From NCBI GenBank assembly GCA_025453595.1, contig JALOQB010000004.1:1-47116 (forward strand): a stretch of 47,116 nucleotides of DNA, written 5' to 3'. The notes below the pieces were generated by a model. It did not search any database. It saw nothing but the letters and a program-made list of their open reading frames with translations, and was not told the DNA's origin. Made by a program: the position numbers and the translations under genes. Positions 40,734 through 47,116 of the stretch are shown piece by piece (position 1 is the first letter of the stretch; each line of letters opens with the position of its first letter). This DNA is from Polyangiaceae bacterium. Lineage in GTDB: Bacteria; Myxococcota_A; Polyangia; Polyangiales; Polyangiaceae.

Positions 40734-42196
40734 AGGGACCTCAGCCGGAGCGCCGCCGGCGCCTCCTCGTCCAGCTGTACCTCGAACCTCGGCAGCCCCG
40801 GGGCCAGGCGCTTCAGCGTCTCGTCGAGCTGCTGCGCTCCCAGCCGATCCACCGCCCGGTGCAGCGCCTCCCGGTCCACCGCCGGGAGCCCCAGCAGCTC
40901 GCGGTGCTCTGCCAGAAAATCCGAGGTCTCATGCCTCAAATAGGACGCCACCTCCGGGTGAAAAATGAAGTACTCGGACAGCCCCTCGTGGGGCCTCAGC
41001 ATCGGCACCCGCGAGTGCGCCTCCACCGGCGTCGGCACCCGCACCAGCAGCACCCCCTGCTCCCGGTGCTCCCCCGAGAGCAGGACGAAATCCAGCGCGT
41101 CCCGGTGCCGGAACGCATGGCGAAAGATCGCCTTGACCACCGCCCCCGCCAGCCCTGGCCTCAGCCCGTAGGCCCCCGGATGCTCGCTCAGCAGCCTCAG
41201 GTGCCCGCAGCCGATGTGCTCCGGGCGCGCCAGCGCCTCCAGCAGCGCCTCCTCCGCGCCTTGCGGCGGCGCCAGCACCAGCGCCCTCACCGCGGATGCC
41301 TCCCGGGGGCGGGGGCCGAGGGCCTGGAATGTAGGGATCTTCCATAGTTCCTCGGCGAGGTGCTCGAGGGCGTGGGTGTCGGTGTGCAGGTAGAAGCGCC
41401 CGAAGGAGGCGACGTAGCGCCCCAGGAGGGCGTCGAGGTGATCTTCGCGGAGGGGTCGGCGCGCCTGTGCTTCGAGGGCACCCATGCTCAGGACCAGGTC
41501 CCCCACGTCGCCGCCCGGGGTGCCGACGATGGGGGCCTCGCCGCGGCCATCGACGCAGGAGGCGGTGCCGGCGGAGAACAACCGGGCGGCGGTGGTCCAG
41601 GAGGCGGCCCCGGGGCGCTGCAGCGTGGCCAGGAGGCCCGCGGGGCCGGCCGGAGCCGTCGCTGCGGGGGCGGAGGGTGGAGGGGCAGGGGAGGCGTGAT
41701 CCAGGGGCAAGCCAGCGCGTTCCCACTCGATCATGCCGCCGGTCAGCGAGGCGGTGGCGCGGAAGCCGAGGGACAGAAGTTGCTCCTGGGCCCGCAGGGA
41801 CCGGCGGCCGGAGCGGCACACCAGCACGATGGGCTCCTCCGGGGACCAGCGCGGCGCCGCGTCGAGGATGGTGGCGAGGGGTACCTGCTCCGCGCCCTCG
41901 ATGCGCCCTTCCCTGGCGATCTCATCAGGTTCTCGCACATCGACGAGGCGCACCTGGCAGCGGTGCCGGGCGAGCCAGGCGACGTCGACCTCGGGGGTCC
42001 CGCCGGGGGACCGCGGGAAGGCCGCCACCCGGGGTTCGTTCGCGTTGCATCGCGCGAGAGAAGGCGCAGGGCTCGCGGCGCGAGGGGGCGCAGCGGAGGG
42101 GGCTTCGATGGGCCTTCTCAGCGCCACCGCGCCCCCGGCTGCGAGGGTGACACCGGCCAGGAAGCCGGCAAAGATCTTTGCCCTCACGGTCGTCAT
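40730..42196 (-). CDS. Exported rhodanese-domain protein with large unknown C-terminal domain
   Basis: A 488-residue protein with an N-terminal hydrophobic signal/anchor. Residues about 65-160 form a rhodanese domain with VRLVDVREPDE, the active-site loop VCRSGRRS (Cys thiolate), and LTGGMIEWERAGLPL. After a Pro/Ala linker a 280-residue domain contains HIGCGHLRLL and DTHALEHLAEELW, which I do not recognise; several His and Cys residues might bind metal or sulfur compounds. It is coupled to the porin gene. ATG 42214 is an alternative start. A periplasmic sulfur-transfer role is plausible. Confidence 0.75.
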   Translation of the reverse strand: MTTVRAKIFAGFLAGVTLAAGGAVALRRPIEAPSAAPPRAASPAPSLARCNANEPRVAAFPRSPGGTPEVDVAWLARHRCQVRLVDVREPDEIAREGRIEGAEQVPLATILDAAPRWSPEEPIVLVCRSGRRSLRAQEQLLSLGFRATASLTGGMIEWERAGLPLDHASPAPPPSAPAATAPAGPAGLLATLQRPGAASWTTAARLFSAGTASCVDGRGEAPIVGTPGGDVGDLVLSMGALEAQARRPLREDHLDALLGRYVASFGRFYLHTDTHALEHLAEELWKIPTFQALGPRPREASAVRALVLAPPQGAEEALLEALARPEHIGCGHLRLLSEHPGAYGLRPGLAGAVVKAIFRHAFRHRDALDFVLLSGEHREQGVLLVRVPTPVEAHSRVPMLRPHEGLSEYFIFHPEVASYLRHETSDFLAEHRELLGLPAVDREALHRAVDRLGAQQLDETLKRLAPGLPRFEVQLDEEAPAALRLRSL

Positions 42197-42317
42197 GGCG
42201 CAGGGCCAGTGCAACCGGGAGGCCAGGGGAAAATTCAGAGAGAATCGGCGCGAATTCGCCGTCGTTGAAACGGAATGAAGCGAACCTACTCCACCGGTAG
42301 AACGGGCAAGAAACTGC

Positions 42318-42635
42318 TCACGCCTTCGTTCCCCGACGTCGCGCCCCTTGCGTCTTCGCCCGTGCCTCCAGCAGCGCGCTCGTCGATTCCGCTGTCATCG
42401 CCCTCACCAGCCATCGATCCAGCTTCTTCTCGTCGCTGCACCCCCGTACCTGCGCCGCCTGCGCCTTCGTCACCCGCAGACCACGGCTCTCCAGCAGCAC
42501 CGTAGCATCTGCCAGCGGCTCCTGCCTCAGCCGACCAAGGAGCTCCGCAATCGCCCGCCGCTGCACCTTCCCCTTGCCCACCAGCCGCAGCCAAAGCGTG
42601 CTGCTCTCCGTGGGCAGCTCGATGTGGTCAGAAGG
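42318..42635 (-). pseudogene. Truncated remnant of an Rpn/PD-(D/E)XK-family protein
   Basis: The frame open from 42635 reads HIELPTESSTLWLRLVGKG, then a KVQRRAIAELL stretch and an ESRGLRVTKAQAAQ stretch ending in CSDEKKLDRWLVRAMTA. This resembles the C-terminal half of the myxobacterial Rpn/transposase-like nucleases (ELP...TxWLRLLGRG and a final TDxxxLDRWxxRA). The N-terminal nuclease half is missing and a TGA lies directly upstream, inside the barrel gene end. A GTG at 42581 could start an 87-residue protein, but decay is more likely. Confidence 0.55.
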
Positions 42636-43428
42636 TCAGCCCGAAGGTCACCCGGAGCAGCGCGCCGGAGCCCGAGAGCGAGGGGAGCCGGGTCGAGCCG
42701 ATCCGGCGCTGCTCCTCCTCGTCGTCGGTCTCGACCTTCAGCGCGTGGTCGACGGCCCCGGTCACCGTGTAGCCCCCTTCCGCGGCCACCCACAGGCGGG
42801 CCGTGGGCCACTCGTCGTTGCCGATCGAGCCCAGCAGCACCGAGGCCCCTGCCGTGGCATCGCCGCTCCAGGTCCAGCTTCGATCCGAGAGTGTATAGGG
42901 AAGTTCCGGAGAGGAGAGGGCCACCCGGAAGGTGTGGAGCCCGGGGGCCAGGCGCCCGTGGAGCTGCAGCCAGCGCCGCAGCTCGTAGCGGGCCTCGGCG
43001 CCGACCTGGAGGCCCTGGTAAGAGAAGGACGAGGAGAGCCCGCGGGTCTGGGAGCTGGTGCCAGCGCCGCCCACGAGCCACCCGCCGACGACCCAGGCCG
43101 AGAGGGGACCGTCCTTCCAGACACGGATCAGCCCCTCGAAGTGAGCGCCGATCAGCAGGTCGCCGCTGGCCACCGGGTCCAGGCCGGGGCTCCGTGCCCA
43201 GACGTACCTGGGCCCGACGCGGGCTCCGACCCCCCACTGGGGGGCCCGGTACGGAGGCCGCGGGGTGCCGAGACGCGAGGTGGGAGGCGGCGGGGCCGGC
43301 GTCGGCGCGGTGGCCTCGGCGGACGGAGAAGAGGGGGCCTCGACGGGAGGGGGCGGTGGAGGCTGAGCGAAGGCTGCGCGCGAGGAGAGCGCCAGCAGCG
43401 CCACGAGTGGAGAGGGGAGGGGGCGCAT
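42628..43428 (-). CDS. Outer-membrane beta-barrel protein
   Basis: A 266-residue protein: signal peptide ending AAFA, a Pro/Ala-rich linker, then about ten amphipathic strands and the terminal FGLTF that is typical of BAM-inserted barrels. No known family. Its ATG overlaps the stop of the propeller lipoprotein gene by one base (TGATG), so it is the third gene of an operon. Probably forms an envelope complex with those two lipoproteins. Confidence 0.75.
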   Translation of the reverse strand: MRPLPSPLVALLALSSRAAFAQPPPPPPVEAPSSPSAEATAPTPAPPPPTSRLGTPRPPYRAPQWGVGARVGPRYVWARSPGLDPVASGDLLIGAHFEGLIRVWKDGPLSAWVVGGWLVGGAGTSSQTRGLSSSFSYQGLQVGAEARYELRRWLQLHGRLAPGLHTFRVALSSPELPYTLSDRSWTWSGDATAGASVLLGSIGNDEWPTARLWVAAEGGYTVTGAVDHALKVETDDEEEQRRIGSTRLPSLSGSGALLRVTFGLTF

Positions 43429-45020
43429 CAGGGCAGCTCCTCCAGGGAGAGGGCGGCCTGCTCCCGGCTGGTGAACAGGGACGGCGCGGTGGCGTCCAGG
43501 ATCGTGGCGGTCAGACCTCCGACCCGGTGAAACGCGATCAACGCTCGCCCCCCGTCGCGCCGGGTGATGTCCGCGACGCCGGCGACCCGGTGCGGTAGCA
43601 GCAGGTTCTTCGGGTGCACCCGGTCCAGCTCGATGGCCGCCAGATCGCTGCGGGTCGGCTGGAAGGCCCAGGCCCGCTGGCCATCGGGAGACACGGAGAG
43701 CTGCGCCCCGCTGGCCGAGAGGGGGGCGAGGGCCCGGGTCAGCAGGTCGAGCACGTAGAAGCTCGTGCCGCTGCGGGAGACCAGGATCTTCCGGTGGGCA
43801 AAGGGCGCCGGGACCGGCAGCACCGCGCCGATCGGCTCGGCCAGGGGCAGCTCCTCCACGCTCTTGTAAGGCTTGCCCGTGGTCTTCCCCAGGCTCAGGA
43901 ACCCCACCGCTCCCTCGATCGTGGACCACAGCAGCGCGGTCTCGTCGGCCTGCTGTGCTTCCTGCGTCACCAGCGTGATGCGATCGAAAGAGAGCGATAG
44001 CTCGAGGGACGAGGTGGTCCCGGTCGCCGGATCGATCAGCACCACGGCGCGGGTCGAGGGGACCAGCGCCGCCAGCCGCAGCCCGCCGTCGGTGCGCACA
44101 AAGGCAAGGTCAGAGGCGATGCCTCCCACGCCGACGATGTTGGGGACAGGGCGGAAGGGGGCGTTGCTGGCGGCGGCGTCGCCGGTGGGGGCGAGGAGGT
44201 CGACGATCACGACATCGGGGTCGTCGGCGAGGCGGATGGCGATGCGCGCGTCCTGGTTGTTGCCCGGCTCGCCGTCGCTGACGGCGATGCCTGCGGGCCG
44301 CAGGCGGGTGGTGCCGCTGGTGAGGCGGACGGTGATCTCGGAGCGCGTCGGATCTTCCAGGTCGAGGAGGGCGATGTCGCGATCGGTCTGGGCGACGAGC
44401 AGGCGCCGTGGGCCCGTGGGGAGCTCGAGGGGGGCGGTGAAGTCAAGGCGCTGGGGGCGACCTCCGAAGCTGCGCAGCGTGAAGGAGATCGGGTTGGTCG
44501 CGGAGGGCGCGGCGGTCAGGTCGGCGATGATCAGCTCGTTGGGGTTGGAGACGAAGGAGCTGTCGTTGCTGGACGCCGAGAGGACCGCGTAGCGCGAGGC
44601 CGGGTCGAGGGTGAGGGTGGAGAGCGGGTCGCTCAGCTCGTAGCGCCGCTGCACCGAGGGCGGATCGCCCCCGAGCAGGTGGAGCGCGGGCCCCTGATCC
44701 CTGGGCGTACGACGGGGGACGTCGCCGCGGCTGAGGACCACGACCTGGCTCCTGTCCGGGGTCACGGCGACGCCGGACGGCGGGATGTTGCGGCCGAGGG
44801 GGGCGGAGCTTGTCGAGAGCGAGAGGTCCGCCTCGGCCTGGAGCACGAGGGCGCGCTCGGCGGTGGCATCGATGACCACCGCGGCGCTCTGGAGCGCGAG
44901 CAGCGGGGCGTCCCCGGGGAGACGCTGGGTCCAGACCGGATCCTGCTCCCCGCAGGCCAGGCCAAGGAGGGCGGCGAGGGCCCCCAGCGACAGGTGAGAA
45001 CGATGGCGCGGAGGGCTCAT
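43428..45020 (-). CDS. Lipoprotein, predicted beta-propeller (1)
   Basis: A 530-residue lipoprotein (LACG, Cys23). It shows repeated strand-turn units such as GVAVTPDRSQVVVL, TLTLDPASRYAVL and QLSVSPDGQRAWAF, the YVTN/WD-like propeller pattern. No catalytic motif. It overlaps the upstream paralogous lipoprotein gene by four bases and the barrel gene by one. Similar in build to the next gene, so likely an old duplication. Confidence 0.78.
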   Translation of the reverse strand: MSPPRHRSHLSLGALAALLGLACGEQDPVWTQRLPGDAPLLALQSAAVVIDATAERALVLQAEADLSLSTSSAPLGRNIPPSGVAVTPDRSQVVVLSRGDVPRRTPRDQGPALHLLGGDPPSVQRRYELSDPLSTLTLDPASRYAVLSASSNDSSFVSNPNELIIADLTAAPSATNPISFTLRSFGGRPQRLDFTAPLELPTGPRRLLVAQTDRDIALLDLEDPTRSEITVRLTSGTTRLRPAGIAVSDGEPGNNQDARIAIRLADDPDVVIVDLLAPTGDAAASNAPFRPVPNIVGVGGIASDLAFVRTDGGLRLAALVPSTRAVVLIDPATGTTSSLELSLSFDRITLVTQEAQQADETALLWSTIEGAVGFLSLGKTTGKPYKSVEELPLAEPIGAVLPVPAPFAHRKILVSRSGTSFYVLDLLTRALAPLSASGAQLSVSPDGQRAWAFQPTRSDLAAIELDRVHPKNLLLPHRVAGVADITRRDGGRALIAFHRVGGLTATILDATAPSLFTSREQAALSLEELP

Positions 45021-46612
45021 GGTTTCGCTCCGTAGACGACCTGGGCCGCCAGCTCGAAGCCGGTCAAGGTGCGGGCCTCGCCGGTCTCCAGATCGACGAA
45101 CGTGATGCGACCTTCCGGGTGTTTCTGGGCGATGTAGCCGCGCTTGGCTTCCTCGACGATGCCCGCCGCGAGGGGCGGGCTGGGCAGGTGAATCGCGCGG
45201 ACCTGCTGCGTCGGCAGCGTGACCAGGACCCCCTGCCAGGGCCCCTGCTTGTCCTCGCCGATCGCCGCGAGGGCGTGGCTCCCGGAGGGGCCCAGGGCCA
45301 CCGCGGCCACCGGCGCCTCCAGCCCCACGATCTTGGGGGGCAGCCCGTCCCCCACGCGCACCACGCTCAGCGCTGACTTGTAGACGGTCGAGGCGTCGGT
45401 TGGCCCCTTGGTGTGGACCACCAGGGCGCCGCTGGCATCCCGGGTCGGCAGCACCGCGCCCACCGGGGCCCGGAGCAAGACCGAGGCCAGCTGCGGCGTC
45501 GGAGCGCCCAGGTCCAGGGTGCTCAGCAGCGGGTTGGACGCGGCGTTCGAGTAGAGAAAGGCCACCGGGCTCTCCTCGGCCAGCGCCGCCGAGCCCACCA
45601 CGTTGTCACCGCTCCCCAGCGTGAGGGCGCTCTGGGCGCCGGGATCCCCGGCGATCGCAGGGACCTGGAGCAGCACGACCTTCCCCAGCTCCCGGACCAC
45701 GGCGACCGCCACCTTGCCGTCCGGCGACAGGTCCAGATCGGTCACCACCCCCCCCAGCGGGACCTCGCTCCGGCTCCCGTCGCTCAGCTTGACCAGCGTG
45801 ATCGCCGAGGCTCCCTCCAGCCGTACCAGGGCCAGCGAGCCATCCGGCGTGATGGCGACGTCCCGGGTCGTGGCCCCCAGCGGGTCCTCCGTCAGCGGGA
45901 AATTCTTGCTCACCTGCGGCGCTCCACCGAGGGTGATCTCCCCGATCCCGTCCTGCGTCACCACCAGCGCCTTGCCGCTGTCTTCCGTGAACGAGACCGC
46001 CACCGGACGGTACCCGACCGACAGCGCCGTCGAGATCCCCTGGTCCAGGTCAAGCACGGTCAGATCCTGGAACCCGTCCAGCGGATCCGCCGACGGCAGC
46101 CGCCCCGCGTCGGTCCACGCGATGGCGTAGCGCCCGGTCCGGTCGATGGCCCAGCGGTTCCCCCCGGACGGCACCTTCAGCGTCTGCGTCTCGATCGTGT
46201 CGCCCTGGGCCTTCAACACCGTCGCATCCCGCGAAAGCACGTTCAGCACCAGCGCTCGATCGGCCCCGTCCTTCGGCGGCAGCGCCGCCAGGTGCGTCGG
46301 CCCGTTGCCCGCGTCCACCAGCTTCACCCCCAGCGTCACCGCGTCCAGGTAGGCGACCCGGCCGCTGGTCGGGTTCGCCACCCACACCAGCTTCCCGGTG
46401 GCCACCGGCGACAGGAAATTCGACTCCAGCTCCTCCTCCGGCGGCAACACGCTCCCCCCGCTCCCTCCGCTCCCGTCGCCGTTGGCTCCCCCGGAACCAG
46501 GGAGCCCGGGGGCCCCCGACGCCTCGCTCAACCCACCGTAATCCGCGCCACACCCGAGCAGGCCCAGCAGGGCCAGACCCCAGGCCACCCGCGGCCAGAA
46601 CAAGAACCTCAT
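45017..46612 (-). CDS. Lipoprotein, predicted beta-propeller (2)
   Basis: A 531-residue lipoprotein (LLGC, Cys21) with a Gly/Ser tether. It has propeller repeats such as DVAITPDGSLALV and DLDLSPDGKVAVAVV and VAAVALGPSGSHALAAI. It is the first gene of the operon; ATG 46612 gives a clean signal peptide (upstream ATG 46645 would add a basic stretch). The promoter region upstream carries three copies of CTGTGCCA. Function unknown, probably a surface or periplasmic scaffold. Confidence 0.78.
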   Translation of the reverse strand: MRFLFWPRVAWGLALLGLLGCGADYGGLSEASGAPGLPGSGGANGDGSGGSGGSVLPPEEELESNFLSPVATGKLVWVANPTSGRVAYLDAVTLGVKLVDAGNGPTHLAALPPKDGADRALVLNVLSRDATVLKAQGDTIETQTLKVPSGGNRWAIDRTGRYAIAWTDAGRLPSADPLDGFQDLTVLDLDQGISTALSVGYRPVAVSFTEDSGKALVVTQDGIGEITLGGAPQVSKNFPLTEDPLGATTRDVAITPDGSLALVRLEGASAITLVKLSDGSRSEVPLGGVVTDLDLSPDGKVAVAVVRELGKVVLLQVPAIAGDPGAQSALTLGSGDNVVGSAALAEESPVAFLYSNAASNPLLSTLDLGAPTPQLASVLLRAPVGAVLPTRDASGALVVHTKGPTDASTVYKSALSVVRVGDGLPPKIVGLEAPVAAVALGPSGSHALAAIGEDKQGPWQGVLVTLPTQQVRAIHLPSPPLAAGIVEEAKRGYIAQKHPEGRITFVDLETGEARTLTGFELAAQVVYGAKP

Positions 46613-46631
46613 GCGACCCGTACTCCATCTT

Positions 46632-46716
46632 CTGTGCCACCTCATTCTTCGATGAAATAGCTTGTTTTCTCGTGAAGCCACGACAGCAAGGGGCGCCGCT
46701 GTGCCATGCTGTGCCA
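46632..46716. repeat. Three CTGTGCCA repeats upstream of the propeller operon
   Basis: CTGTGCCA occurs at 46632-46639, 46699-46706 and 46709-46716 (TGGCACAG on the coding strand). The last two are spaced exactly 10 bases apart, one helical turn. They lie in the 111-base gap before the leftward operon and may be regulator contacts; no sigma54 -12 partner with correct spacing was found. Confidence 0.35.
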
Positions 46717-46723
46717 GCGACGC

Positions 46724-47101
46724 TCAGGTCTCGGTGACGCGGCTCCGGAGCCCCACCCAGTGCCCCTCTCGGTCCTGACCCAGCAACCATACGTCCACCT
46801 GCACCTGCCCCACGCGGTGCGCCTGTGCCCCCTGGAGCCTCGTCCGGAAGGTTGTATGGAGATTCCGGAATCTTTCGGCCTCTTCTTGCTCCTCGGGGGA
46901 AGAGGACTCGGCGCAGCGCTCCAGGTCGCGGAAGAATTCTTCCAGGGAGAGGACCTCGTAGCGCGCATCCTGGGGGAGCCCGGAGGCCTCGCGCAGGAGC
47001 TCGGCGGTCGGGGCTTGCAGCAGGGAGACGGGGGCGAAGGGGGCATCCGTCTCGCTGGGCAGCAGGAGCCCGAGGCTTTCCGCGGTGATCAGCTCCAGCA
47101 T
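46724..47101 (-). CDS. Nuclease A inhibitor-like protein (NuiA family)
   Basis: At least 125 residues. It follows the NuiA pattern: LLLPSETDAPFAP at the N-terminus, SLEEFFRDLE in the middle, and RVGQVQVDVWLLGQDREG ending in RVTET (family VET end). NuiA binds and blocks a DNA/RNA nonspecific nuclease. The frame stays open to the window edge, and no ribosome site precedes ATG 47101, so the start may lie further upstream. No nuclease gene is visible within the window. The next operon starts 112 bases downstream. Confidence 0.8.
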   Translation of the reverse strand: MLELITAESLGLLLPSETDAPFAPVSLLQAPTAELLREASGLPQDARYEVLSLEEFFRDLERCAESSSPEEQEEAERFRNLHTTFRTRLQGAQAHRVGQVQVDVWLLGQDREGHWVGLRSRVTET

Positions 47102-47116
47102 GGAGAGAAAGGGGGA

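Noticed and set aside
1..47116. CRISPR arrays, insertion sequences, integrase or transposase genes and rRNA genes.
   Set aside because: No regularly spaced direct repeats, no complete transposase or integrase reading frame, and no rRNA-like stretch were found.

Overview
The window is very GC-rich (third positions mostly G or C), densely packed with short or overlapping gene junctions, and rich in lipoproteins, Ser/Thr kinases, an FHA-type sigma54 activator and outer-membrane barrels. This points to a predatory myxobacterium (Myxococcota, probably the Polyangiales/Sorangium side); the assignment is inferred from gene content only. REGION 1 (1-5414): two divergent groups. Leftward run two acetyltransferases and an ABC exporter cut off by the window edge. 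Rightward run a RimK-like ATP-grasp ligase and, translationally coupled to it, a fused AdoMet decarboxylase-spermidine synthase. Together they look like a small pathway for a polyamine- or amino-acid-conjugated, exported product. REGION 2 (5418-9695): a GH57 glycosidase open in frame, with no stop codon, into a lipoprotein CocE/NonD hydrolase. REGION 3 (9961-16152): a tRNA with a CAU anticodon, then a tight five-gene run: CdsZ/COG1579-type zinc-ribbon coiled-coil protein, zinc-ribbon Ser/Thr kinase, lipoprotein, PrkA-type kinase, APC permease. REGION 4 (16208-26265) is the most interesting part and looks like an accessory island. It holds a secreted cholesterol-dependent-cytolysin-like lipoprotein, an FHA-AAA+-Fis sigma54-type activator, a membrane Ser/Thr kinase with a Cys-rich outer domain, a prokaryotic viperin (antiviral radical SAM enzyme), an unrecognised helical protein, and a convergent three-gene module (small unknown, ParA/MinD-like ATPase, P-loop ATPase).

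A 34-base palindrome, CGCGAGCA-N18-TGCTCGCG, occurs exactly three times in this island: upstream of the cytolysin, between the divergent activator and kinase genes, and upstream of the viperin. The cytolysin and viperin copies are each followed by a sigma54-type GG-N10-GC element at 64-79 bases and then by a start codon. The simplest reading is a kinase/FHA-activator circuit that switches on a pore-forming toxin and an antiviral nucleotide synthase together. I know of no description of such a pairing; the wiring is inference.

REGION 5 (26341-31524): a decayed copy of the 3' end of a DUF2237 gene marks a rearrangement scar, followed by small housekeeping-like genes (YbjN-like, DUF4013, DUF2237), a lipoprotein with a HELTH metalloprotease motif, a phosphofructokinase and small envelope proteins. 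REGION 6 (31578-39177): surface-glycan and lipid-type enzymes (GT2, WecB-type epimerase, LmbE-type deacetylase, SDR epimerase, B12-binding radical SAM, GT-C membrane transferase) and a prepilin peptidase. REGION 7 (39278-47101): a small Cys protein behind a hairpin, a rhodanese-porin pair, a truncated Rpn/PD-(D/E)XK-family remnant, an operon of two propeller lipoproteins plus a barrel, and a NuiA-like nuclease-inhibitor gene at the right edge.
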